Shown: one piece after another, positions 8,448-13,901 of the stretch
How the letters are laid out: the number at the start of each line of letters is the position of its first letter
How positions within the stretch are numbered: the stretch's first letter is position 1
NCBI GenBank assembly: GCA_949745625.1
Contig: CATJZR010000074.1
Coordinates: 1 to 13,901 of the forward strand
DNA length: 13,901 bases
Reading direction: 5' to 3'
Source: an uncultured Eubacteriales bacterium
GTDB lineage: Bacteria; Bacillota; Clostridia; Christensenellales; Borkfalkiaceae
The notes under the pieces: generated by a model
The model's input: the letters and a program-made list of their open reading frames with translations, nothing else
Databases searched by the model: none
Told to the model about the DNA's origin: nothing
Position numbers and translations under genes: made by a program

Positions 8448-9076
8448 AGGACAACGTATTCGTTTTCGACCATCCCCTCGTAAAGCATAAAATCGCGATA
8501 CTGCGCGATAAGAACACCGGAATGAAGCAGTTTCGCGAGCTTATCGAAGAGATTACGACTATTATGACTTACGAAAGTATGCGCGACGTCGAGCTTACAC
8601 CCGTAGAGGTTGAAACCCCGCTTGAAAGGACGGTTCAGTACAAGGTCAGGGAAGAGAGCATTGCAATAGTGCCCATACTGCGCGCGGGGCTGGGTATGGT
8701 AAACGGCGTGCACAAGGTCTTTCCAACGGCTTGCGTTGGACACATAGGCATGTACCGCGACGAACGGACGTTAGAGCCGCGCGAATACTATTGCAAGCTG
8801 CCCGAAGGTATTGCGGGCAAGACGGTGTTTCTCGTAGACCCCATGCTTGCGACCGGCGGCTCGGCAACGGACGCAATATCCGCGCTTAAAAGCCGCGGTT
8901 GCAAAAACATAAAGCTCATGTCGATTATAGGCGCTCCAGAAGGTGTCGAAAGGGTCGCCGCGGCTCACCCCGACGTTAAAATTTACGTTTCGACGCTTGA
9001 CAGACAGCTAAACGAAAACGGATATATTCTGCCCGGACTGGGTGACGCGGGCGACAGACTGTTCGGCACCAAATAA
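8444..9076 (+). CDS. upp: Uracil phosphoribosyltransferase
   Basis: 210 residues, the usual length for this cytosolic pyrimidine salvage enzyme (uracil + PRPP to UMP + pyrophosphate). The PRPP loop VDPMLATGGSA (131-141) and the uracil-binding C-terminus GYILPGLGDAGDRLFGT (193-209) are both complete, as is the VPILRAGLGM segment (76-85). The start overlaps the ATPase stop by four bases, with AAGAGG at 8432-8437 as ribosome site. It is the last gene of the operon. Only weak A/T-rich sequence follows and I see no clear terminator before the next promoter at 9102, so some readthrough is possible. Being tied to a DNA-repair pair is unusual, because upp more often sits with nucleotide or cell-wall genes. 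Confidence 0.97.
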   Translation: MKDNVFVFDHPLVKHKIAILRDKNTGMKQFRELIEEITTIMTYESMRDVELTPVEVETPLERTVQYKVREESIAIVPILRAGLGMVNGVHKVFPTACVGHIGMYRDERTLEPREYYCKLPEGIAGKTVFLVDPMLATGGSATDAISALKSRGCKNIKLMSIIGAPEGVERVAAAHPDVKIYVSTLDRQLNENGYILPGLGDAGDRLFGTK

Positions 9077-9101
9077 ATATATTTTTTGTTGCGGCTTAGG
9101 G

Positions 9102-9130
9102 TTGACCTTGCCGAAAATATGTGATAAAAT
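9102..9130 (+). promoter_or_regulatory. Promoter of the uL15-like / DUF2188 gene pair
   Basis: The -35 box TTGACC (9102-9107) and -10 box TAAAAT (9125-9130) have a 17-base spacer. The expected start is near 9137, leaving a leader of about 19 bases that contains the AAGGGGG ribosome site (9142-9148). Confidence 0.6.
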
Positions 9131-9155
9131 AATTTCAGTATAAGGGGGTGTGCGT

Positions 9156-10166
9156 ATGTCTATGTTTAAGTTTTTGAAGCGGAAGCCCGACGGCGTTCAG
9201 CCGTCCCCGCAGGAGCTTACGCCCGCGGACGTCAAGCCCGTAAAAACCGCCGATGGAAAAATATTTTTAAAGGTGCGGTATAACCGCAGCTATACGGCGA
9301 AGATAATTCAGGCGGACGACAGGCTGAAAAGCTATTACGGCGAAATAAGAAACGAGCTTATGCGTTACGGCGTTAAGGCGCGCGCAAGCTGGCGTTACGA
9401 AACCTTTAAGTCAGGCAGGAAGCTGCTTGCAAGGCTTGCGGTGCGCGGTAAGACGCTCGGGCTTTATCTCGCGCTCGACCCCGCCGACTATGCGGACACC
9501 AAATATAAGATAGACGACGTTTCTTCGGTTGCGAAAAATGCCGAGGTCCCCGTCCTCTATAAGATAAAGAACGACAGGCGATGTAAATACGCAAAGGATT
9601 TGATTGCCGAGGTTATGCGAGCCAACGGATTGGCGGCGGGCGAACAGCTCACTGTGGATTATTGCGCTCAATACCCCTATGAAGAGCTTGACGCGCTTGT
9701 CGGCCGCGGGCTTGTAAAGCTGCTTAAATGGAAGGAAAAGGCAGCGGATTCCGAGGAAAGTCTTATAGAGATTTCGCAGGAAGAGTTCGACGAGATAGCG
9801 GCGGATACGGACGTGCCCGAAACGGTTGAAAGCATTTCGGTTGCCGACGCCGAGCAGAGGCTTGACGATAAAAAGGCGGAAAGCTTCGTACGTCAGGGCG
9901 AAAGGGTTTCGGACAGAAGCAGAAGGGCAATCGTGAATATCGACGCGCTGGGCAAATACTTCGATGCGGGAGAGCGTGTGACCGTCGAAGAGATAAGGCG
10001 GCGTATTCCCTCGGTTGACGGAAGGGCTACTTATATAAAGGTGCTTGCGCGCGGCACGCTGGACAGGGCTTTGCTTGTCGAGGCGGATGACTTTTCGCCC
10101 GCGGCGGTCAAAATGATAATATTAACGGGCGGGACGGTAACCCGAACCCGAAAAAACGGACAATAA
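9156..10166 (+). CDS. Uncharacterised protein with a ribosomal L15-like C-terminal domain
   Basis: 336 residues from ATG 9156. The GTG at 9150 is in frame but only one base from AAGGGGG, whereas ATG 9156 has ideal 7-base spacing. Residues 36-156 form an uncharacterised domain that I recall from other clostridial proteins; its pattern includes Y.AKIIQADDRLK.YY.EI, SW..E.F..GRK.LA.L and GLYLALDP. A Glu/Asp-rich linker follows (about 197-225). Residues 258-330 resemble the C-terminal part of ribosomal protein uL15: an IVNIDAL start, then IKVLARGTL, LLVEADDFSPAAV and a TGGTV end. The N-terminal rRNA-binding tail of L15 is absent, so this is not the ribosomal protein itself. The function is unknown; binding to ribosomes or RNA is an inference. 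The next gene follows after 19 bases on the same transcript. Confidence 0.8.
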   Translation: MSMFKFLKRKPDGVQPSPQELTPADVKPVKTADGKIFLKVRYNRSYTAKIIQADDRLKSYYGEIRNELMRYGVKARASWRYETFKSGRKLLARLAVRGKTLGLYLALDPADYADTKYKIDDVSSVAKNAEVPVLYKIKNDRRCKYAKDLIAEVMRANGLAAGEQLTVDYCAQYPYEELDALVGRGLVKLLKWKEKAADSEESLIEISQEEFDEIAADTDVPETVESISVADAEQRLDDKKAESFVRQGERVSDRSRRAIVNIDALGKYFDAGERVTVEEIRRRIPSVDGRATYIKVLARGTLDRALLVEADDFSPAAVKMIILTGGTVTRTRKNGQ

Positions 10167-10185
10167 TATACATAGGAGATAAATT

Positions 10186-10845
10186 ATGTTAGAGTGGTTT
10201 AAGGAAGAAGTATTTCTGATGCCCAACTGGGCGTGGTTTGCCGTAATAGGCGGAGTCGCGTTGATACTTATTGCGGTAATCATTGTTTCTACTTGCAGAA
10301 AAAGCGACAAATCCAAGACCTCGCCCGAACCGGTGTTGATGCCCGCGCAGGAGGAAAGCGCTGCCGATACCAAGGAAGCGGTTAAAGAGGAGACGCCCGC
10401 GCCCGTAGACGAAACGCCCGCGGTCGAAGAGAAGCCCGTGGAAGAGGTTAAGCCAGCAGAAGAGAAACCCGCGGCAAAAAAACCTGCGGCGAAAAAGACG
10501 ACGACCGTAAAAGCGGAAAAGTCTGTTGCAAAGCCTGCGGCTAAAAAAGCCGCACCAAAAAAGGCCGAGGAAGCTCCCGCGGCGCAAAATCCCTCAGCAA
10601 AGAAAAGCGCACCTCAAAAGACCGAAGCGGTCAAGGCAACCCCTGCCGCCGATAAGTCAGACGAGGTGAAGGTATATCATATATCCAAGCGCGAGGACAA
10701 GAAGTGGGAGGTCAGAATTGATGGCGGGGACAAGGCGTTAAAACTGTTCTTCACCCAAAAAGAAGCAATCGACTATACCCGCAAAATTTCCGGCAAAAAG
10801 CGCATTATCGTACATAAAGAGGACGGCGGCAGCCGCGAAGTTTAA
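10186..10845 (+). CDS. Membrane-anchored protein with acidic/basic linker and DUF2188-like C-terminus
   Basis: 219 residues. One transmembrane helix (about 15-36) follows a short acidic N-terminus; CRKSDKSK right after it suggests, by the positive-inside rule, that the tail is cytoplasmic. A Pro/Glu-rich acidic stretch (56-93) passes into a basic Lys/Ala/Pro stretch (94-150) with histone-H1-like AAKK units. Residues 161-217 (VYHISKREDKKWEVR..., ending RIIVHKEDG) look like the small DUF2188 domain. No catalytic residues are evident. The start has AGGAG at 10174-10178 with seven-base spacing; Met12 (10219) is a weaker alternative. It is the second gene after the uL15-like one, followed by a strong terminator. 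A tether for nucleic acid or ribosomes is a guess from charge and neighbour; the low-complexity linker could equally be a passive spacer. Confidence 0.78.
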   Translation: MLEWFKEEVFLMPNWAWFAVIGGVALILIAVIIVSTCRKSDKSKTSPEPVLMPAQEESAADTKEAVKEETPAPVDETPAVEEKPVEEVKPAEEKPAAKKPAAKKTTTVKAEKSVAKPAAKKAAPKKAEEAPAAQNPSAKKSAPQKTEAVKATPAADKSDEVKVYHISKREDKKWEVRIDGGDKALKLFFTQKEAIDYTRKISGKKRIIVHKEDGGSREV

Positions 10846-10853
10846 GCCAACTG

Positions 10854-10885
10854 AAAGTCCACGTTCTGTGGACTTTTTAGTTTTT
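10854..10885 (+). terminator. Rho-independent terminator after the DUF2188-like gene
   Basis: A perfect 9-bp stem, AAAGTCCAC (10854-10862) with GTGGACTTT (10868-10876), has a 5-base loop and is followed by TTAGTTTTT. It starts eight bases after the stop codon and separates this gene pair from the GTPase genes. Confidence 0.85.
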
Positions 10886-10888
10886 CGG

Positions 10889-10915
10889 TTGAGATGTGAA
10901 AAATTTGTTTATAAA
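10889..10915 (+). promoter_or_regulatory. Weak candidate promoter for the two CobW-type genes
   Basis: TTGAGA (10889-10894) and TATAAA (10910-10915) are 15 bases apart, shorter than ideal. Transcription would start near 10922, at the GAGGTG ribosome site, giving a very short leader. A promoter is expected because a terminator lies just upstream, but this one is not convincing. I see no Zur-like palindrome. Confidence 0.3.
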
Positions 10916-10931
10916 TCTAACGAGGTGTATT

Positions 10932-12038
10932 ATGACAAAAATAGATATTTTTTCGGGGTTTCTCGGCGCGGGTAAAACCACGCTTATTAAAAAGCTTATA
11001 AAGGAAGCGTTCGCGGGGGAAAAGCTTGTGCTTATCGAAAACGAGTTCGGCGAAATCGGCGTAGACGGAGGATTTTTGCAGGATGCGGGAGTCAAGATAA
11101 ACGAGCTCAACTCGGGCTGTATATGTTGCTCGCTTGTCGGCGATTTTGCCGAGGCGCTTAAAAAAGTTTACGCGGAATATCACCCGGACCGCATTTTGAT
11201 AGAGCCGTCGGGCGTGGGCAAGCTGTCGGACGTTATCCGCGCAGTTGAAAGCGCAGGGCTTGAGGATTGCACAATCAATTCGTATACCGCCGTAGTGGAC
11301 GCGGGCAAGTGCAGGTCTTATATGCGTAACTTCGGCGAATTTTTCAACGACCAGATTGAGACCGCCGCATGCATAGTATTCAGTCACACCGACGTTACGG
11401 ACGCGGATAAGCTTGCCGCCGCGGTAGAACTTGTGCGAGCGCGCAACGCCGGGGCGACCGTAGTCACCACCGACTGGAACCTGCTTGACGGCAAGGATAT
11501 TCTTTCGGCAATCGAGCACGCCTGCACGCTTGAGGATGAGCTTGACATGCTCGGCGAGGAGCATGAATGTTGCTGCGGACATCATCACCACGACCATGAG
11601 GAGCACGAATGTTGCGGACATCATCACCACGACCACGAGGAGCACGAGCACTGCGGACATCATCACCACGACCACGAGGAGCACGGATGTTGCGGACATC
11701 ATCACCATGACCACGAGGACCACGAGCACTGCGGACATCATCACCATGACCATCATCACCACGCGGACGAGGTATTTACAAGCTGGGGCGTGGAAACAAG
11801 CAAGAAATTTACCGAAAACGAGTTGCGGGCTCAGCTTTCCGCCCTTTCGGACGGCGATAAATACGGCGTAGTGCTGCGCGCAAAGGGCATAGTTGCAGGC
11901 GAGGACGGCTGGTTTCACTTCGACTATATTCCCGACGGAATAGACATCCGAAGGGGCAGTGCGGCGTATACGGGCAGACTTTGCGTAATCGGTTCACACA
12001 TTAAAGAGGAAGAGCTTAAAAAGCTGTTCGGGGTATAA
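10932..12038 (+). CDS. CobW/COG0523 GTPase with a His/Cys-rich metal-binding array
   Basis: 368 residues from ATG 10932, chosen because GAGGTG lies just upstream (10922-10927); the GTG at 10896 has no ribosome site. Walker A is GFLGAGKTT (9-17), followed by ENEFGEIGVD (36-45) and the family metal-site motif GCICC (Cys63, Cys65, Cys66). EPSG (91-94) is the Walker B region, and SHTD (151-154) replaces the usual NKxD. After the GTPase domain comes a tandem array (216-277) of GHHHHDHEEHECC-like units, then a CobW_C domain (about 281-366). COG0523 proteins are GTP-driven metal chaperones or insertases for zinc, cobalt, nickel or nitrile hydratase metals; His-rich loops are known in many. The metal here cannot be read from sequence, though zinc is the commonest proposal. 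The stop is one base from the next ATG, so the two genes are probably co-translated. Confidence 0.92.
   Translation: MTKIDIFSGFLGAGKTTLIKKLIKEAFAGEKLVLIENEFGEIGVDGGFLQDAGVKINELNSGCICCSLVGDFAEALKKVYAEYHPDRILIEPSGVGKLSDVIRAVESAGLEDCTINSYTAVVDAGKCRSYMRNFGEFFNDQIETAACIVFSHTDVTDADKLAAAVELVRARNAGATVVTTDWNLLDGKDILSAIEHACTLEDELDMLGEEHECCCGHHHHDHEEHECCGHHHHDHEEHEHCGHHHHDHEEHGCCGHHHHDHEDHEHCGHHHHDHHHHADEVFTSWGVETSKKFTENELRAQLSALSDGDKYGVVLRAKGIVAGEDGWFHFDYIPDGIDIRRGSAAYTGRLCVIGSHIKEEELKKLFGV
11577..11762 (+). repeat. 39-base in-frame tandem repeat encoding a His/Cys array
   Basis: Four full 13-codon units (11577-11615, 11616-11654, 11655-11693, 11694-11732) and a partial fifth (11733-11762) encode GHHHHDHEEH followed by ECC, EHC, GCC or EHC (the fourth with one Glu to Asp change), ending in GHHHHDHHHH. 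The DNA of the units is nearly identical. About 34 of the 62 residues are His. Units ending Cys-Cys and His-Cys alternate. Confidence 0.93.
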
Positions 12039-12039
12039 A

Positions 12040-12987
12040 ATGGAAGACGTTTCGGTCTATCTGTTTCTGGGCTTTCTGGATTCGGGAAAAACAAAATTCA
12101 TACAGGAAACGCTGGAAGATAAGCGCATGGAAAACGGCGAAAATACCCTGCTGCTTATTTGCGAGGAGGGCGAAGAGGAGTATTCGCCTGATAAATTCGG
12201 TATAAGCAACGTCGCCGCGGTTACTATTGAAGACGCCGCGGAGCTGACCGAGGAAAATTTGCGCAGACTGTCTGAAAAGTATGGTGCGCAGCGGGTTATC
12301 GTGGAGTATAACGGAACGTGGCTGTTGCAGCAGTTTTTCGACGCAATGCCCGAAAACTGGATAATCAACCAGATGATGACCTTCTTCGACGCGGGTACTT
12401 TTTTAAACTATAACGCTAATATGCGCCAGCTCGTTTTCGATAAAATACAAATGACGCAGATGGTGGTATTCAACCGATTCAAGGGCGAGTACGAAAAGCA
12501 GGAGTTTCACAAAATCGTGCGCGGAATTTCTCGCCGTCCCGATATAGTTTACGAATATATAGGCGGCAAAGCCGAGTTCGACGAAATAGAGGACCCGCTT
12601 CCGTATGATATAAACGCGCCGGTAATCGAAATAGAGGATAGGGATTTTGCCTGGTTCTACCGCGATATGGCGGAGAACACCAAAAACTATATAAACAAGA
12701 CGGTCAAATTCAAGGGCATGGCGGCGGTTTCCAAAAAGGTTCCCAAGGGATATATAGTACTCGGCAGACATATAATGACCTGTTGTGAGGCCGACATTGC
12801 CTACGACGGATTTGCCGTAAACTGCAACAATCTGCTTACCGGAATAGAGACGCGTGATTGGCTGACTGTTACTGCGAAGATAGGATATGAATACAACACC
12901 GTGTACCGTGCCGAGGGTCCCGTGCTGTCGGCGCAGAGGTTAGAGCGCGCCGACCCGCCAGAGGAAATAGTGGCAACCTATTATTAA
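12040..12987 (+). CDS. Degenerate CobW-like GTPase fused to a YcgQ/TIGR03943-like C-terminal domain
   Basis: 315 residues. The N-terminus is a P-loop domain of CobW type: Walker A GFLDSGKTK (11-19), EYNG (89-92) where relatives have EPSG/ETTG, and NRFKGE (145-150) near the usual NKxD site. The metal motif CxCC is missing. From about residue 215 the protein resembles the C-terminal domain of B. subtilis YcgQ (TIGR03943): V.F.G........Y.VLGRHIMTCCEAD, a GF.V strand, WL.VTAKI and a final ATYY; Cys248 and Cys249 are the matching pair. In that family the domain is attached to membrane helices and works beside a YcgR-type permease. Here there are no helices and no permease gene nearby. The start is one base after the previous stop, without an obvious ribosome site, so translation probably depends on coupling. 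A metal-related GTPase partner of the upstream protein is the likeliest role (inference). Confidence 0.8.
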   Translation: MEDVSVYLFLGFLDSGKTKFIQETLEDKRMENGENTLLLICEEGEEEYSPDKFGISNVAAVTIEDAAELTEENLRRLSEKYGAQRVIVEYNGTWLLQQFFDAMPENWIINQMMTFFDAGTFLNYNANMRQLVFDKIQMTQMVVFNRFKGEYEKQEFHKIVRGISRRPDIVYEYIGGKAEFDEIEDPLPYDINAPVIEIEDRDFAWFYRDMAENTKNYINKTVKFKGMAAVSKKVPKGYIVLGRHIMTCCEADIAYDGFAVNCNNLLTGIETRDWLTVTAKIGYEYNTVYRAEGPVLSAQRLERADPPEEIVATYY

Positions 12988-12989
12988 AG

Positions 12990-13067
12990 CTGTCGTAATA
13001 TGTCGAAAAACTACTACTTTTGCCGACAGTGCAAATTTTTCGACAAATAATTTGGTTTTTCCTTTTT
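12990..13067 (+). terminator. Imperfect hairpin with interleaved repeats and T runs, probable terminator
   Basis: TGTCGAAAAA (13001-13010) pairs perfectly with 13036-13045, and an inner TTTGC/GCAAA stem (13019-13023 with 13031-13035) extends it after a bulge. T-rich sequence follows (13055-13069). CTGTCG (12990-12995) could instead pair with CGACAG (13024-13029), which crosses the first pairing. It starts two bases after the stop of the second GTPase gene. The weak, bulged stem makes terminator strength uncertain. Confidence 0.45.
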
Positions 13068-13080
13068 TTAGTGATAGAAT
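13052..13080 (+). promoter_or_regulatory. Candidate promoter of the small coiled-coil gene
   Basis: TTGGTT (13052-13057) and TAGAAT (13075-13080) have a 17-base spacer that includes a T-rich run. A start near 13087 gives a leader of about 78 bases before ATG 13165. I see no clear riboswitch in that leader. Confidence 0.45.
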
Positions 13081-13164
13081 AAAATTACAAAATATAGTGG
13101 GTGCGGGTATTCGCGGGCACGAAATGTAGTGCTCTGCAATAACCGCATTAGAGAGGAAGAACAA

Positions 13165-13323
13165 ATGGAAATTACTTTGGAGCATACTTATACCAGCGCG
13201 GCGGCGCACAAAATGGAAATAGAGCGCCAGCTTGAACAGCTTGAAGCAAAATTGAAAACGCCCGAACGCACCGTCGAGGATATAGTTCGGCACATAGAGC
13301 TTTTAAAAGAATTATACGATTAA
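13165..13323 (+). CDS. Small coiled-coil-like protein of unknown function
   Basis: 52 residues, starting MEITLEHTYTSAAAHKMEIE. The start is ATG 13165, which has GAGAGGA (13151-13157) eight bases upstream; the GTG at 13129 in the same frame lacks a ribosome site. From about residue 11 to the end it is a charged helix with a heptad-like Leu/Ile/Met pattern (MEIERQLEQLEAKL, then IVRHIELLKEL), so it probably forms a coiled coil or helical hairpin with a Pro kink near residue 33. There is no signal peptide or membrane segment, so it is probably cytosolic. It has its own candidate promoter and a strong terminator, and codon use like its neighbours, which support a real gene. I do not recognise a family. 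Confidence 0.7.
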   Translation: MEITLEHTYTSAAAHKMEIERQLEQLEAKLKTPERTVEDIVRHIELLKELYD

Positions 13324-13328
13324 AAACC

Positions 13329-13343
13329 GCGGGCAACGCCCGC
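13329..13343. other. Short GC-rich hairpin after the small gene
   Basis: GCGGGC (13329-13334) and GCCCGC (13338-13343) form a perfect 6-bp stem with loop AAC. No T run follows, so it is not a standard terminator. It may protect the 3' end of the small gene's mRNA. Nothing else is evident up to 13373. Confidence 0.4.
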
Positions 13344-13373
13344 ATGTAAATCACTAATGGCATTTGCTTTTAT

Positions 13374-13405
13374 AAATACAGCCCCGAAGTTTCGGGGCTG
13401 TATTT
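13374..13405 (+). terminator. Strong terminator hairpin after the small coiled-coil gene
   Basis: A perfect 15-bp inverted repeat (13374-13388 with 13391-13405) has a GC-rich core GCCCCGAA/TTCGGGGC and A/T-rich outer arms, so the run ATTT is part of the stem. It could act in both directions. It isolates the small gene from the next promoter. Confidence 0.75.
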
Positions 13406-13410
13406 CGCTA

Positions 13411-13439
13411 TTAACTTTAATATAAAGACGAAGTATAAT
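13411..13439 (+). promoter_or_regulatory. Promoter of the second lipoprotein gene
   Basis: A perfect -10 box TATAAT (13434-13439) lies 17 bases after TTAACT (13411-13416). A start near 13446 gives a leader of about 60 bases with a strong AGGGGGAG ribosome site (13485-13492). Confidence 0.6.
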
Positions 13440-13506
13440 GGGTGTGACGAGATTAGGCTATTGCTTAAAGTCACTTAAATAAGCAGGGGGAGTTTAATAT
13501 AATCGA

Positions 13507-13901
13507 ATGGATATGATAAATATGAAAAAATTTTTGTGCCTATGTTTGACGGTATCAATGATTGTTTGCTGTTTCGGTTTTCTCGGGTGCAAGAACGACG
13601 GGATAGAATATACTGCGAAAAATCCGGTATTCAGGTACGAAAGCGAAGTTTATGAATATGGCAATGGAACGGGCGAGCAAGTTCGGTTAACTTTAAAAGG
13701 CTGTACGCCTGTACAAAATTTTAAGTTTTATAAAGATTTTTCCAAGTATTACGTTGATAACTTAAAAGGCAGTGGCACGTATCTTTTATCTCGTGACAAT
13801 GAAATTCCACCGTTGAATCCTTACCATGCAGGGGACTTTGGGTTTTATCGTGAAAATGAATCCAACGACCTTATCATTCAGGAATCTTTTGATTATTACG
13901 A
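13507..13901 (+). CDS. 5' part of a second lipoprotein, cut by the window end
   Basis: 131 codons are open to the window edge with no stop, so the gene is partial. Candidate starts are ATG 13507, 13513 and 13522; an in-frame stop at 13495 excludes earlier ones. AGGGGGAG at 13485-13492 favours 13507 (14-base spacing, rather long), while a typical signal peptide MKKFLCLCLTV begins at 13522. The hydrophobic core ends in FLGC, a somewhat atypical lipobox (Phe at -3); that Cys is residue 23 counted from 13522. The mature part begins KNDGIEYTAKNP and is rich in Tyr, Asn, Asp and Glu. I recognise no domain. The DNA is visibly more AT-rich than the genes at 4123-12987. It probably encodes a surface protein anchored to the outer face of the membrane. 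Confidence 0.75.
   Translation, partial: MDMINMKKFLCLCLTVSMIVCCFGFLGCKNDGIEYTAKNPVFRYESEVYEYGNGTGEQVRLTLKGCTPVQNFKFYKDFSKYYVDNLKGSGTYLLSRDNEIPPLNPYHAGDFGFYRENESNDLIIQESFDYY

Noticed and set aside
9150..9155. GTG start for the uL15-like gene
   Set aside because: It lies one base after the AAGGGGG ribosome site. ATG 9156 has proper 7-base spacing.
10896..10931. GTG start extending the first GTPase by 12 residues
   Set aside because: No ribosome site precedes it, the extension disturbs the usual N-terminus just before the Walker A strand, and GAGGTG lies directly before ATG 10932.
11577..11762. Short regularly spaced repeats that might suggest a CRISPR array
   Set aside because: The 39-base units are contiguous, in frame and coding for a His/Cys array. 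There are no unique spacers and no cas genes.
10917..11918. A 333-codon minus-strand open frame opposite the first GTPase gene
   Set aside because: Its middle (MVMMSAVLV-like repeats) is only the reverse complement of the His array, and no ribosome site or known motif is present.
13129..13164. GTG start extending the small coiled-coil protein by 12 residues
   Set aside because: The extension overlaps the GAGAGGA ribosome site of ATG 13165 and has no site of its own.
13081..13164. Possible riboswitch in the leader of the small gene
   Set aside because: Only short imperfect complementarity (GTGC/GCAC) is visible. No known riboswitch core or terminator follows before the start codon.

Overview
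The window reads as chromosomal DNA of a Gram-positive anaerobe of the Bacillota, most likely class Clostridia (inference). The reasons are strong AGGAGG-type ribosome sites, sigma-A-like promoters, two lipoprotein signal peptides, and gene families typical of Clostridia: a TtcA-family protein, a membrane-spanning SbcC/YhaN-like ATPase, a uL15-like protein and paired CobW-type GTPases. Genes are densely packed. I see no tRNA, rRNA, CRISPR array, insertion sequence or phage gene.

Layout. (1) 41-3851, minus strand: a 1253-residue surface lipoprotein made of about nine beta-sandwich repeats plus several other beta domains, closed by a strong terminator. (2) 3852-4122: a divergent intergenic region with several perfect palindromes and one promoter facing each way. 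(3) 4123-9076, plus strand: a tightly packed four-gene operon with a TtcA-like tRNA thiolase, an SbcD/Mre11-like nuclease, an SbcC/Rad50/YhaN-like ATPase and uracil phosphoribosyltransferase (upp). The last three overlap by 4 bases each. (4) 9102-10876: a promoter, a protein with a ribosomal-L15-like C-terminal domain, a membrane-anchored protein with a basic tail and DUF2188-like domain, then a terminator. (5) 10932-12987: two adjacent CobW/COG0523 GTPases. The first carries a His/Cys-rich tandem repeat. The second has a degenerate GTPase domain fused to what looks like the C-terminal domain of the YcgQ/TIGR03943 family. (6) 12990-13405: interleaved inverted repeats, a promoter, a 52-residue coiled-coil protein and a terminator. 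(7) 13411-13901: a promoter and the 5' part of a second lipoprotein cut by the window edge.

Function. Region 3 joins tRNA modification, DNA end processing and pyrimidine salvage in one transcript. Its promoter lies so close to the first ATG that the mRNA is probably leaderless. Region 5 is the best candidate for a little-described system: a probable metal-handling GTPase pair in which one partner holds the metal-binding array and the other has fused to a domain normally partnered with a YcgR-type permease. Region 4 pairs two proteins of unknown role; a link to ribosomes or nucleic acid is only an inference from domain resemblance and charge.
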